From positions 39,554 to 103,553 of the forward strand of contig CACZEK010000008.1 in assembly GCA_902780135.1 (NCBI GenBank): a stretch of DNA of 64,000 nt. Reading direction: 5' to 3'. This document shows, piece by piece, positions 54,960 through 64,000 of this stretch. The stretch is from an uncultured bacterium (GTDB taxonomy: Bacteria > Verrucomicrobiota > Lentisphaeria > Victivallales > UBA1829). Made by a program: the position numbers and the translations under genes. Within the stretch, counting starts at the first letter, position 1. Every line of letters begins with the position of its first letter. The notes under the pieces were generated by a model. That model was given only the letters and a program-made list of their open reading frames with translations. It did no database searches and was not told where the DNA came from.

Positions 54960-57653
54960 ATGCCGAAAAAGAATATCACGCCCCCCGCCGGACCCGACCG
55001 CGACGCTTCCTCCAACCCGCCGTCCGACACGCCCGAAACCGAATACTACGACCCCGACATGCACTATCCCCCCGAACAGGAGGACATGGGCGACGACGAA
55101 TCCGCGTCCGACGCGGTCGACTCCGCCCCGAACCAGCGCCTCCGGGAGATGATGGACCGCAACTTCATCGAGTACGCGTCCTACGTCATCAAGGACCGCG
55201 CGATCCCGGACGTCGACGACGGCCTGAAGCCCGTCCAGCGCCGCATCCTCTGGACCCTCTTCCAGATGGACAACGGCACGTTCCACAAGGTCGCGAACGT
55301 GGTCGGCGCAACCATGAAATACCACCCCCACGGCGACGCCTCCATCGGCGACGCGCTCGTGAACCTCGCGAACAAGGAATGCTTCATCGACAAGCAGGGG
55401 TCGTTCGGCGACATCATCCTCGGCACCTCGGCCGCCGCTCCCCGGTACATCGAATGCCGTCTCTCCAAGCTCGGCCGCGACGTCCTCTTCAACAACGACA
55501 TCACCATGCTCGTCGACTCCTACGACAGCCGCAACAAGGAGCCGGTCTGCCTCCCCTCGAAGATCCCGACGCTTCTCCTCATGGGCACCAACGGCCTCGC
55601 AGTCGGCACGCGCACCATGATCTTCCCGCACAACTTCAACGAGCTCCTGCGGGCGCAGATCTCCATCCTGAAGGGCGAGCCGTTCCAGATCTACCCCGAC
55701 TTCCCGCAGGGCGGCATCATGGACGTCTCCGACTATCAGGACGGCATGGGCAAGATCGTGCTGCGCGCACGCATCGCCGCGGAGAAACACGACATCGTCA
55801 TCAGCGAAATCCACGCCGGCACCGACACGTCCAAGCTGATGGACTCCATCGAAAACGCCGTCAACAAGTCCCGCATCAAGATTTCCTCATTCCACGACTA
55901 CACCGCGGACGACAAGGTCAACATCGAGCTCTCCCTCCAGCGCGGCTACAGCCCGGAGAAGGCGATCAACGCCCTCTACACCTACACCGACTGCCAGATG
56001 AGCCTCTCCTGCATCTACATGGTCATCCGCGACAACCGCCCCGTACGCATGAGCGCCAGCGACATCCTCCGCCGCAACACCGAAAAGCTCGTGCAGTACC
56101 TGACCTGGGAACTCCAGCTCGTCGCGTCCAAGTGCATCGACAGGATCCTCGCCCGCACCCTCGCACAGATCTTCATCGAGGAGAAGATATACAAGAAGAT
56201 CGAGACCTGCAAAACGAAGGAAGCCATGTTCCAGGCGGTCCGCGCCGGACTCGAACAGTACAAAGACGAATGGCTCCCCCTCGTGCAGGCGCTCCACGAC
56301 GCCATCGAAAAGGGGCCGCACATCGCGCAGCCCGCGCCCGCCGAGGCCGCGCGCATCGCGCAGCTGGCGCAGGGCGTGATCCCGGATTCCGAAATCGAAC
56401 GCCTCGTCGAGATCCCGATCCGCAGGATCGCGGCGTTTGAGGTCAACAGGAACCGCGACGAGATCGCCGCGCTCCAGAAGGACCTCCGCGAGGCGGAAAA
56501 GAACCTGAAGCACATCAAGCAGTACACGATCAAATACATCGAGGGCCTGCTCGAAAAATACGGCGGCATGTTCCCGCGCCGCACCGAAATCCGCCTCGAA
56601 CCCTTCGCGAAGATCGACAAGAGCGTCGCCGCGCTTTCCAACATCCGCGTCGGCTGGGACAAGAAGAACTGCTACATCGGCACCTCCGTGAAGAGCGAGG
56701 ACATCGTGCTGTGCAACGAATTCGACCATCTGCTCTGCGTGGAGCGCTCCGGCGACTTCAAGGTCATCGACATCCCCGACAAGATCTTCATCGACCGCCT
56801 GTTCGAGTTCCGCAGATACGACAAGACCACCGTCTTCGGCGTCGTCTACTCCGAGAAGAAGACCGGACGCGCGTACTTCAAGCGCACACGCATCGCCTCC
56901 TTCATCAAGGACCGCGAATACCGCATCATCCCCGAAGGCTGCCGCCTGGAGCTCATCACCCCGCGCCCGAACGCCATCTACGAGATCAAGGTCGACACCC
57001 CGATCCGCGCCAAGCAGATCCAGCAGATTTCGCTCATGGACGCGCCCGAACGCTCCCCGAAGGCGGGCGGCGTCCTGATCTCCCCGCGCAAGCTCCTGAA
57101 GATCACGTTCGTGCGGCTGCTGGACGAAACCGACGCCGCGCCGGAACCCGAACTCGTCGAGGTCCCGCCGGAGGACAACAACGGCGGAAACGGCGGTCCT
57201 GACGGCGGTGCGCCAGCACAGGAAGAAACGGCGGCGGAAACAGCATCCGTGCCGGAACCCGCGCCGGAACCTGTTCGGGAAACGCCCGTCGAACCGGAGC
57301 CCGCGCCCGAACCGGAAGCGAAGCCTGTCGTCCGTCGCGGCCGCCCGAAAAAGGACGCCGTCCCGGAATCCGCGCCTCAAGTCGAGGCGAAGAAAGCCCC
57401 GGAAACGAAGCCCGCCGAAAAACCCGCTTCCGTTGTCACGAAACCCGTTGTTCCGGCGAAGCCCGCGCCCGCAAAACCTGTCCCTGCGAAACAGGCGGAG
57501 AAGCCCGCTGTCCCGGCAAAATCCGAGGTAAAAACGGCGGAAAAGGCTCCCGCCCCCGCCCCTGTGCCGGAGGAAAAGCCGCAGCCGAAGAAGCCCGTCG
57601 AAACCGAACGCGAAGAGGATTCGTGGGACGTTCAGCCCGACCTCGGGTTCTGA
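54960..57653 (+). CDS. parC: DNA topoisomerase IV subunit A with long Pro/Ala/Glu/Lys tail
   Basis: A protein of 897 residues. The acidic first ~60 residues are variable. The breakage-reunion domain has KDRAIPDVDDGLKPVQRRIL, KYHPHGDASIGDAL and the catalytic Tyr in SAAAPRYIECRLS. The C-terminal domain has six-bladed style strands but no GyrA box, which supports ParC over GyrA. The last ~180 residues are low-complexity repeats (EPAPEP, KPAPAKPVPAKQ), an unusual extension. It is probably co-transcribed with parE. Confidence 0.92.
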   Translation: MPKKNITPPAGPDRDASSNPPSDTPETEYYDPDMHYPPEQEDMGDDESASDAVDSAPNQRLREMMDRNFIEYASYVIKDRAIPDVDDGLKPVQRRILWTLFQMDNGTFHKVANVVGATMKYHPHGDASIGDALVNLANKECFIDKQGSFGDIILGTSAAAPRYIECRLSKLGRDVLFNNDITMLVDSYDSRNKEPVCLPSKIPTLLLMGTNGLAVGTRTMIFPHNFNELLRAQISILKGEPFQIYPDFPQGGIMDVSDYQDGMGKIVLRARIAAEKHDIVISEIHAGTDTSKLMDSIENAVNKSRIKISSFHDYTADDKVNIELSLQRGYSPEKAINALYTYTDCQMSLSCIYMVIRDNRPVRMSASDILRRNTEKLVQYLTWELQLVASKCIDRILARTLAQIFIEEKIYKKIETCKTKEAMFQAVRAGLEQYKDEWLPLVQALHDAIEKGPHIAQPAPAEAARIAQLAQGVIPDSEIERLVEIPIRRIAAFEVNRNRDEIAALQKDLREAEKNLKHIKQYTIKYIEGLLEKYGGMFPRRTEIRLEPFAKIDKSVAALSNIRVGWDKKNCYIGTSVKSEDIVLCNEFDHLLCVERSGDFKVIDIPDKIFIDRLFEFRRYDKTTVFGVVYSEKKTGRAYFKRTRIASFIKDREYRIIPEGCRLELITPRPNAIYEIKVDTPIRAKQIQQISLMDAPERSPKAGGVLISPRKLLKITFVRLLDETDAAPEPELVEVPPEDNNGGNGGPDGGAPAQEETAAETASVPEPAPEPVRETPVEPEPAPEPEAKPVVRRGRPKKDAVPESAPQVEAKKAPETKPAEKPASVVTKPVVPAKPAPAKPVPAKQAEKPAVPAKSEVKTAEKAPAPAPVPEEKPQPKKPVETEREEDSWDVQPDLGF

Positions 57654-57678
57654 GCAAATCCGCCTTGCACAAAAACGC

Positions 57679-57718
57679 AACGCCGGGCAGCTGGTCCTTC
57701 AGCCGTCCGGCGTTTTTC
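57679..57718 (+). terminator. Terminator between convergent parC and radical SAM gene
   Basis: AACGCCGG and CCGGCGTT form an 8-bp stem followed by a T run; the reverse strand also has a nearby T run, so it can act both ways. Confidence 0.85.
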
Positions 57719-57738
57719 TTTGGCGGGATCCGCTCCTG

Positions 57739-58629
57739 TCAGCAGATGTTTCCGAGGTACACGTTCGGGAATCCGCGGCTCTTCGCGTGCGCCTGGATGC
57801 TGTCGAGCTCCGAACGCGGCGTGCGCGGGCTGTCGTGGTACAGGTACGCCGGATGATACGCCGTGAAATGGACGGGCGTGTCGATGCCGAGTCCGTCGCG
57901 CACCCAGTCCAGGAAATCGTCGATCTGCTTCTGCGAGTCGTTCCTGCCGGGGATGACGAGGTTGGTCAGCTCGAGGTGGCCGCCGCAGACTTTCTTGAAG
58001 AATTCGCAGGAATGTTTCACGGGTTCGAGCTCGCCGGAGCACATGGTCGGGTAGAAGTCCCCGAATCCCTTCACGTCGATGTTCGCGGCGTCGAAGAGCG
58101 GGAAGACGTCCTGCATGCACTCGTCGGAGAAATACCCGTTGGACACCAGGATCGTGCTGATCTTCTCCCGGCGGGCGAGGATCGCGCAGTCGCGCACGTA
58201 TTCCGCCCAGACCGCCGGCTCGTTGAACGTGAACGCCACGCATTCGCTGCCGTGGCGGACGATCAGCTCGATCAGGTCCTCCGGCGAGTAATACCGGTAC
58301 GCGGCGTGCGGGTTGAACTTCTCGCGCGACAGGTGGCAGTTCTGGCAGAACACGCATTTGAGGTTGCATCCGTAGGTGCCGACGGAAAACGCCTGCGTGC
58401 CGGGCCGGAAATGCCGCAGCGGCTTCTTTTCGATCGGGTCGATCTGGAGCGCGCAGGGGTAGCCGTATGCCATGGAATAGATCTTTCCGCCCCGGTTGAG
58501 GCGGACGCCGCAGAATCCGGTGTGTTCGTCCGCGATGAGGCAGTGGCGGGGGCAGACCAGGCAGCGCGCGAAACCGCCGGATTCCGGCTTCTGCCAGTCG
58601 GCGGGGAAAAGTTTGTGTTCACGGTCCAT
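57739..58629 (-). CDS. AmmeMemoRadiSam-type radical SAM enzyme (AmrS-like)
   Basis: A protein of 296 residues. The N-terminal Cys-rich part (ARCLVCPRHCLIADEHTGFCGVR) is typical of this family and of PflA-like activases. The radical SAM motif is TYGCNLKCVFCQNC. Further motifs: FTFNEPAVWAEY, DVKGFGDFYPTM and LVIPGRNDSQKQI. The family is named for its link with AMMECR1 and Memo proteins; neither is nearby. The reaction is unknown. It lies upstream-to-downstream behind rpe on the minus strand. Confidence 0.9.
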   Translation of the reverse strand: MDREHKLFPADWQKPESGGFARCLVCPRHCLIADEHTGFCGVRLNRGGKIYSMAYGYPCALQIDPIEKKPLRHFRPGTQAFSVGTYGCNLKCVFCQNCHLSREKFNPHAAYRYYSPEDLIELIVRHGSECVAFTFNEPAVWAEYVRDCAILARREKISTILVSNGYFSDECMQDVFPLFDAANIDVKGFGDFYPTMCSGELEPVKHSCEFFKKVCGGHLELTNLVIPGRNDSQKQIDDFLDWVRDGLGIDTPVHFTAYHPAYLYHDSPRTPRSELDSIQAHAKSRGFPNVYLGNIC

Positions 58630-58672
58630 AGTGAGGATCCTTCTGTCGGATGAAATTGTATTGTCTGCCGGA

Positions 58673-59380
58673 TTACTCTCCGGGCAGGGCTTTCTGGGCG
58701 TCGTGGAGCTCGGCGACGGCGGCGCGGATGCCCTCCGGCGCGCGGAAGACCGCGGTCCCGGCGACGATGACGTTCACGCCCGCCGCGGCGGCTTCGCAGA
58801 CGTTGTCGCGCGTGATGCCGCCGTCGATCTCGATGTGCGCATGGCTGCCGATCTTCCGGATCATCCTGCGGATCTCCGTTGCCTTCTTCAGCATCTCCGG
58901 CTGGAATTTCTGCCCGCCGAAGCCCGGCTCCACCGACATCACCAGCACCATGTCGACTTCCGGCAGGATCGCCTCGACCGCGGACGCGGGCGTGCCCGGC
59001 TTGAGCGTGATCCCGGCGGAACATCCGAGCTCGTGGATCCGCCGCACGACCGCGACGGGGTCGCATTCGCTCTCGATGTGGAACGTGATATGGTCGGCGC
59101 CCGCCTTCGCGAACGGCTCGACGTAGCGGTCGGGATGGACCAGCATCAGGTGCACGTCGAACGGCAGCGCGGTGTATTTCCGCATGGAAGCCACGACCGG
59201 CGGGCCGAACGTGATGTTCGGGACGAAATGGCCGTCCATGATGTCCAGGTGGATCATGTCCGCCTCGGCCTGTTCCGCGGCCTCCAGCTCCGCGGCGAGG
59301 CAGGCGAAATTGCAGGCGAGCACCGACGGCGAAACGAGCAGCCGGTTGTTTTTGAACTCACTTAACGGATGTTTGGTCAT
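58673..59380 (-). CDS. rpe: Ribulose-phosphate 3-epimerase
   Basis: A protein of 235 residues, TIM barrel. Motifs: SPSVLACNFACLAAELE, HLDIMDGHFVPNITFGPPV (catalytic Asp and His), HLMLVHPDRYVEPFAKAGAD, VMSVEPGFGGQKFQPEML and IEIDGGITRDNVCEAAAAG. It interconverts ribulose 5-phosphate and xylulose 5-phosphate. The start overlaps the end of the LpxL-like gene by 23 bases, so both are on one mRNA. Confidence 0.97.
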   Translation of the reverse strand: MTKHPLSEFKNNRLLVSPSVLACNFACLAAELEAAEQAEADMIHLDIMDGHFVPNITFGPPVVASMRKYTALPFDVHLMLVHPDRYVEPFAKAGADHITFHIESECDPVAVVRRIHELGCSAGITLKPGTPASAVEAILPEVDMVLVMSVEPGFGGQKFQPEMLKKATEIRRMIRKIGSHAHIEIDGGITRDNVCEAAAAGVNVIVAGTAVFRAPEGIRAAVAELHDAQKALPGE

Positions 59381-60365
59381 GGGAAGCTTCTTTCTGTTGA
59401 GGTGCGGATTCCGGCGGCGGATACGGGCCGCGCATGCAGTCCAGCCAGCGTCTGTGCGACCAGAGCCACTGCGTCGGGAAGCGGCGTATCTGCGCTTCGA
59501 TCATGTCCGTATAGAGCTGGGCGACGGCGCGGATGTCCGCCTCCATGTTGCCCGTGGCGCGGTAGTCGGGCATCCTGGCGCAATAGAACGTGAAATGGAA
59601 ATCGTCGTCGTCGCGGATCAGGTACGGCATCGCGATGGGCGTGTGTGTGCGGAGGTACAGCCAGGCGGGCGTCTTCTGCGCCATGGCGGGATGCCCGAAG
59701 AACCTGACCTCCACGCCTTCCTGGGGCTTCGCGTGCTGGTCGGACACGATCGTCACGTTCTCCCCTGCCCTGTGCGCCTGGATCAGCGGGCGCACCCCCA
59801 GCTCCTTCGGGAAACTCCTGTGAAGGTAGCGGCACCGCCGGACATAGATGTAGCGCCCGATCTTCGGGTTGTCCATCGGGCGCATAATGCTCATCATGCG
59901 CTGTTTGGTGATGTAGCTGTGCAGGCCGCCCGCGAGCTCCCAGTTGCCGAAATGCCCGGTCGTCAGGATGATCTGCGGCGCGGTCGCCGGGTCCATGAAC
60001 TCCCGCGTCAGAGGATCGTCCGCGACGCGGATGTGTTCGCTGAAGTTGTCCTCGTTCACGATCTGGTCGAACTTCACCATGTCGACGAAGACCTTCGCGA
60101 AATGCTCCAGGCTCGCCAGCGCCAGTTTGTCCGCCTCCGCCTTCGTCTTCACGAATCCCGAATGCAGGATCAGCTTCGGCGTGCGCGGCCCGTGCCGCTT
60201 GCTGAAGTGGAGCACCGACCACGCGATGAAGTTTAGAAGCCCGTAGGCCGCGTGCAGCGGCAGGATCCGCACCAGCCCGACCATGAACAGGAAGAGTCCG
60301 TACTCGGCATTGATTGCGAGCGCGGATTTCTTTTTTTTCTTTTTCTTTTCCGGTTGCGTGTTCAC
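59358..60365 (-). CDS. LpxL/HtrB-like lipid A late acyltransferase
   Basis: A protein of 335 residues. The N-terminus has a run of eight lysines (KKKKKKKK) before a hydrophobic helix (AEYGLFLFMVGLVRILPLHAAY), giving an inner-membrane anchor. The acyltransferase motif is TTGHFGNWELAG, then VTIVSDQHAK and the C-terminal QWLWSHRRW. It adds a secondary acyl chain to lipid A precursors or a related lipid. With the LpxH-like protein it indicates a Gram-negative envelope. Confidence 0.9.
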   Translation of the reverse strand: MNTQPEKKKKKKKSALAINAEYGLFLFMVGLVRILPLHAAYGLLNFIAWSVLHFSKRHGPRTPKLILHSGFVKTKAEADKLALASLEHFAKVFVDMVKFDQIVNEDNFSEHIRVADDPLTREFMDPATAPQIILTTGHFGNWELAGGLHSYITKQRMMSIMRPMDNPKIGRYIYVRRCRYLHRSFPKELGVRPLIQAHRAGENVTIVSDQHAKPQEGVEVRFFGHPAMAQKTPAWLYLRTHTPIAMPYLIRDDDDFHFTFYCARMPDYRATGNMEADIRAVAQLYTDMIEAQIRRFPTQWLWSHRRWLDCMRGPYPPPESAPQQKEASHDQTSVK

Positions 60366-60562
60366 GGCAGGCGGTCCTTTGCGGATACGTTTTTTTCATA
60401 TCGCGAAACATTAATATACACCGCACACACGGAAAATGAAAACGGTTTCGGCAAAAAACCGCAGATTTGACCGATAAAAAGCGGGAGGGCGACCGCGTCC
60501 GCAGTCCTCTCCCGCATGGCCGCGCCGTTTTTCCGCGGCGCGGGAAAACCCAAACGACCCGG

Positions 60563-62059
60563 TTATTTCGGTTCCGGCTTGTTTCCGGAATGTTCCCGGT
60601 CCCATTCCTCAAGCTTGCGTTCGGCGAAAGCGCGTCCGCCGAGCCCGAACGCGATGGCGAACGCCACGGCGAACGCGCCGAGCACGATGCCGAACGCCAG
60701 AAGCGCCGCCGCGCCGCCGATCCCGGCGGTGGTCAGCGCAGCCACGCCCGCGAAGAACAGCACGGCGATCCGCGCCGCGAAGAGGAATACCTGCGACTCC
60801 ACGCCGTTGCGGCGCACGAAGTCGGCGGCGAGGTTCGCCAGCATAATGCCGAGCAGGAACACCACCGCGCCGAGCACGAGGCGTCCGGCGAACGGCAGGA
60901 AGGAGCGCACGAGCTTGGCGGATTCCTCCAGCTGGAGGATCTCCAGCGCCGCGACCAGCGCGAAGACCAGGATGCCCGCGAAAAGCAGCTTGCCCGCCAC
61001 GTTCGACGGGCTCATGCTCCCCTGCGCTTTCCAGCCGAGCTCCCCGATGCGGCGGTCCAGCCCGGCGTTCTCCAGCAGGCGCGCCGCGAGGCGCGCGACG
61101 AGCGCGCCGACCGCGAACGCCACGAAAAGCACGATGGCGGCCGCCGCCAGGTTGCCCGCGCTGTTCAGCATGCGCGTGAAAAGATGCGAGACGGAATTCG
61201 TGAGCGAGTCGATGCCGAGCGCGGAGAGAGCCGCCGCCGTCACCGGGATCACGATGCAGACGAAGACCAGCACGCCGCAGATGCGCGCGAGGCTGTCGCG
61301 CGAGAAAAGCTTCCCGCCCGCCTCCTCGGCGTCGCCCAGCCCGCCCGACGACAGGATGAGGCGTTCCACGAGCTTGCGCAGGATCGCGGCGAGGAACAGC
61401 CCCGCGGCGGCGATCAGCACGGCGGCGAAGATGCGCGGCAGATACCGCATCACGTCCGCGGTCATCGTCTCGAACGGACGCGCCAGCCCCGTGATCTTCA
61501 GCGCGCCGAGGACCGCCGGCACGAACGCCAGGATCACCAGCCAGAACAGCGTCGTGGCGATCGTGAAGCTCAGGTTGCACTCGCGTCCGCCCGTGTCGAC
61601 CGCGCCTTCGATCCTTTCGTCCACCCGCAGCGCGTGCATCAGCAGCAGCGAGGCGTACCGGACCGCCGCCGCCGCGCCCCACGCGACCAGGGCGAGCACC
61701 GCCGCCGCGAAGATGTTCGGCAGGAATCCGATGATGTCCGCGAGGACGTCGCGGAGCGGCGAGGCGGCTTCGCGCAGGCTCAGCAGGTTCAGCGACTGCA
61801 CCACGGCGAGCAGGAAGACGATCCAGAAGACGATCCGGGCGGCGATCTTTTCCGCGCGGACCGCCGGAGCCGCCGCCTCGTCCGAAACGCACATGGAGAG
61901 GCGTTCCCCGATGCGGCACTTCCGCAGGCATTTGAATGTGAGTTTCTGCAGGATCCAGGCGACGATCCACCCGGCGAACAGGACCAGGATCGCGAGCAGG
62001 ATCCGCAGGATCCCGTATTTCGTCAGCAGGTCGACGAGCATGTTCCAGAATTCTTTCAT
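60563..62059 (-). CDS. Membrane protein with conserved TM-helix repeats (MscS-related, CmpX-like)
   Basis: A protein of 498 residues with about 10 hydrophobic helices. Four repeats of the conserved TM helix type (YGILRILLAILVLFAGWIVA; FLPNIFAAAVLALVAWGAAA; YLPRIFAAVLIAAAGLFLAA; LPFAGRLVLGAVVFLLGIML) fit PF05552, which occurs in small mechanosensitive-channel relatives. There is no full MscS beta domain at the C-terminus. It may be an osmotic channel. The gene is alone, with a short leader. Confidence 0.82.
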   Translation of the reverse strand: MKEFWNMLVDLLTKYGILRILLAILVLFAGWIVAWILQKLTFKCLRKCRIGERLSMCVSDEAAAPAVRAEKIAARIVFWIVFLLAVVQSLNLLSLREAASPLRDVLADIIGFLPNIFAAAVLALVAWGAAAAVRYASLLLMHALRVDERIEGAVDTGGRECNLSFTIATTLFWLVILAFVPAVLGALKITGLARPFETMTADVMRYLPRIFAAVLIAAAGLFLAAILRKLVERLILSSGGLGDAEEAGGKLFSRDSLARICGVLVFVCIVIPVTAAALSALGIDSLTNSVSHLFTRMLNSAGNLAAAAIVLFVAFAVGALVARLAARLLENAGLDRRIGELGWKAQGSMSPSNVAGKLLFAGILVFALVAALEILQLEESAKLVRSFLPFAGRLVLGAVVFLLGIMLANLAADFVRRNGVESQVFLFAARIAVLFFAGVAALTTAGIGGAAALLAFGIVLGAFAVAFAIAFGLGGRAFAERKLEEWDREHSGNKPEPK

Positions 62060-62461
62060 AGCGCACTCCTTTTGTTGTTCGGCGTTGGCTGCGGGGGTTT
62101 GTCCGGATTACTATACCACTGCCCGGAGAAAAATGCAACCGGCGAATCTTTTTCGGGCTGTTTTTCGGCAGACTGCGCCGCCCCGGCGGTCCGTCCGGGG
62201 GTCCGTGCCGGGGACCCGGCAGGCTTTTTTCGGACGGGAAACGACCGTTTTTCGGGAAAAAGCATCAGAAAGTATATCATTTTTTTGGAAAAAATGTGTT
62301 TTCCGCCGTTTTTCGGCTTGAAAAAACGAAACCAGCTTGTATAGTAGCATGAAAAGCAGTGGTCCGTCCGCTGTTTTCACCTCAAAACCGATAAGATTAG
62401 ACAATCATCCCGTCCGACGTCCCTCAAGGCCGCCGGAAAACAAATTGCAAGGAGCACCAGT
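62060..62461 (+). other. 402-base gap with the promoter of the second GH43 gene
   Basis: TTGAAA (62318-62323) and TATAGT (62340-62345) with a 16-base spacer form a plausible promoter ~115 bases before the GH43 start. Upstream, T- and A-rich runs and a GGGTCC-type inverted repeat (near 62196-62216) are seen but no gene. Confidence 0.5.
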
Positions 62462-64000
62462 ATGTCCAGCAAAACTCTCAAAGCGATGTTCGCGGCCCTC
62501 TGCACCCTCGTGTGCGCCGCAGGCGTCGTGAAAGCCGACCAGCCCGTCATCAGCCATGTGTACACGGCCGACCCGAACGCCTTCGTGTTCAACGACCGCA
62601 TCTACATCATCTGCAGCCATGACATCGCCAACCAGCGCGGCTACGACCTCTTCGACTACGAACTGGTCTCCACCGACGACCTCCAGAACTGGACCGACCA
62701 CGGATTCGTCTTCTCCGTCGGCCGCAACCACGATTTCGGCTACGGACGCGGCAAGGGCCCGTACGGCGAAGACCAGACCGTTGCTCCGTGGGCGGGACAC
62801 TGCTACGCCCCCGGCACCGCGATCCGCGACGGCAAAGTCTACCTCTACTTCCCGGACGGCGGCTCCTCCATCGGCGTGGCCGTGGCGGACAAGCCCGAAG
62901 GCCCCTACACCGACCCGCTCGGAAAGACCCTCATCGCCGGCAACGTCTCCAACTACGCCTCCCGCTGGCTCTTCGACCCCGCCGGATTCGTCGATGACGA
63001 CGGCCGCGCGTTCGTGTACTACGGCGGCAACGGCAACGACCAGGCGCGCATCATCGAGCTCAACAAGGACATGATCAGCCTCCATCCGGAAGCCATTCAC
63101 CTGAACGTGCCCAAGTTCTTCGAAGCCTCCTACATGCACAAGTACAAAGGCAAATACTACTTCTCCTACAGCACCCAGTTCAGCCCCACCGCGAACATCG
63201 ACTACCTGGTCAGCGATTCCCCGACCGGCCCGTTCGAATACAAGGGCACCATCCTCGACAACCCGAAGCAGAACCTCGGCAACAACAACCACGCCTCCAT
63301 CATCGAGTACAAAGGCCACTGGTACATCGCCTACCACGACCGCAAGCTCGCCATCGCCAGCAATCTCCGCAACAAGAGCGATTCCCGCTGCGTGAACCTC
63401 GACGAGATGTTCTACAATGAAGACGGCACGATCAAGAAGGTCGTCGAGACCGAACACGGCCCGAAGCAGCTCAAGAACTTCGACCCGATGCAGAAGTGCC
63501 GCTTCGTCACCATGAACAAGTCCGGCAAGATCCTCACCGAGGAAGAAGCCAAGGCGGAACAGATGCCCGCTCTGAAGAGCACCATGGGCCCGAACAAGGA
63601 AACCGTCCTCGCCTCCATGCAGAACAACAGCTGGATCCGCGTTTCCGGCGTTGACTTCTCCAAGAAGCCGACCGGCGGCACGCTCAAATACAGCGCCAAG
63701 GACGACAACACCTCCATCGAGATCCGCAAGGGCGCGGCCGACGGCGACCTCCTCGCCACCGTGGCGCTCGCCAACACCAACGGCGACTGGAAGGAACTCA
63801 ACTTCAAGCTCGACAAGGCGGTCGACGGCGTGTTCGACTACCTCTACTTCGTGTTCAAAGTCAAAGGCGAACCCGCGACCGCGGCGCTCTTTGATTCCTC
63901 CGACGTCGTCACCGTGGCGGCGGCCGGCGGCCAGCCCCCGCAGGGCTTCGGCGGCTTCGGCGGCGGCCAGGGCGGCCAGCGTCCCCAGGGCGGCCAGCGT
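62462..64000 (+). CDS. Secreted GH43 enzyme with CBM6-like domain and Gly/Gln-rich tail, 3' end cut by window
   Basis: ATG at 62462, CAAGGAGC 7 bases upstream; 513 codons to the window edge without a stop. Signal peptide ~1-25. The propeller has the general-base Asp in YTADPNAFVFNDRIYI, the second Asp in WLFDPAGFVDDDGRAFVYYGG and the acid Glu in FFEASYMHKYKGKYYF. From ~residue 370 a CBM6-like beta-sandwich follows (WIRVSGVDFSKKPTGGTL, IEIRKGAADGDLLATVAL). The visible end is a Gly/Phe/Gln-rich low-complexity tail (GFGGFGGGQGGQRPQ). It probably attacks arabinoxylan or a similar polymer. Confidence 0.92.
   Translation, partial: MSSKTLKAMFAALCTLVCAAGVVKADQPVISHVYTADPNAFVFNDRIYIICSHDIANQRGYDLFDYELVSTDDLQNWTDHGFVFSVGRNHDFGYGRGKGPYGEDQTVAPWAGHCYAPGTAIRDGKVYLYFPDGGSSIGVAVADKPEGPYTDPLGKTLIAGNVSNYASRWLFDPAGFVDDDGRAFVYYGGNGNDQARIIELNKDMISLHPEAIHLNVPKFFEASYMHKYKGKYYFSYSTQFSPTANIDYLVSDSPTGPFEYKGTILDNPKQNLGNNNHASIIEYKGHWYIAYHDRKLAIASNLRNKSDSRCVNLDEMFYNEDGTIKKVVETEHGPKQLKNFDPMQKCRFVTMNKSGKILTEEEAKAEQMPALKSTMGPNKETVLASMQNNSWIRVSGVDFSKKPTGGTLKYSAKDDNTSIEIRKGAADGDLLATVALANTNGDWKELNFKLDKAVDGVFDYLYFVFKVKGEPATAALFDSSDVVTVAAAGGQPPQGFGGFGGGQGGQRPQGGQR

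Noticed and set aside
53052..55814. A 920-codon minus-strand frame opposite parE and parC
   Set aside because: Antisense shadow of conserved genes with biased composition.

Overview
The window is a GC-rich bacterial chromosome segment. Several features suggest a Gram-negative, anaerobic, polysaccharide-degrading bacterium of the Planctomycetes-Verrucomicrobia-Lentisphaerae group, and I would guess a gut Lentisphaerota (Victivallales-like) lineage. These features are secreted glycoside hydrolases at both ends, a desulfoferrodoxin / A-type flavoprotein / rubredoxin oxygen-defence operon, LpxL- and LpxH-like lipid A enzymes, a sigma-54 activator, and a membrane Ser/Thr kinase. The taxonomy is inference; no rRNA or marker comparison was possible.

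Layout. 1-1.1 kb: a truncated secreted GH43 enzyme (minus). 1.5-1.9 kb: a small Gly/Phe/Met-rich membrane protein. 2.2-20.2 kb: a nitrogen-assimilation block made of glnK-amtB (minus), a GyrI-like protein, gltB-gltD-sigma-54 activator (minus), and the divergent operon purF-like/carA/pyrG/carB (plus). Near-identical -24/-12 promoters lie before glnK, gltB and the purF-like gene. The gltB/purF-like intergenic region carries two perfect TTACA-N5-TGTAA sites placed symmetrically for both promoters. This looks like one sigma-54 regulon joining ammonium uptake, glutamate synthesis and glutamine-consuming nucleotide synthesis.

20.2-22.5 kb: an aromatic-rich leader peptide with a complete transcription attenuator ahead of a DAHP synthase-prephenate dehydratase fusion. 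22.7-24.6 kb: a secreted GH27 alpha-galactosidase. 24.7-32.7 kb (minus): RsmB, a Ser/Thr kinase, a WalJ-like hydrolase, UvrA and a BASS-family transporter.

33.2-44.9 kb: the most unusual segment, a compact plus-strand operon of phage Mu-like head genes. It encodes a gp28-type terminase, a protease/scaffold, a decoration protein, a gpT-type major capsid protein and a gp36-type protein. These are followed by unfamiliar proteins, a long beta-helical fibre-like protein and three small envelope proteins, and the segment ends at a strong terminator. I see no portal, tape measure, sheath, tube, baseplate, integrase, repressor or replication gene. The genes are intact, tightly spaced and have good ribosome-binding sites, so this may be a maintained capsid/packaging system rather than a decaying prophage.

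45.1-47.0 kb: the desulfoferrodoxin / FprA / rubredoxin operon. 47.1-52.3 kb: a hypothetical protein, an RDD protein, an LplT-like transporter, and an LpxH-like/coaD/DUF177 operon. 52.6 kb: tRNA-Thr(UGU). 53.1-57.7 kb: parE-parC. 57.7-62.1 kb (minus): a radical SAM enzyme, rpe, an LpxL-like acyltransferase and an MscS-related membrane protein. 62.5 kb to the end: a second secreted GH43 enzyme with a CBM6-like domain, cut by the window edge.
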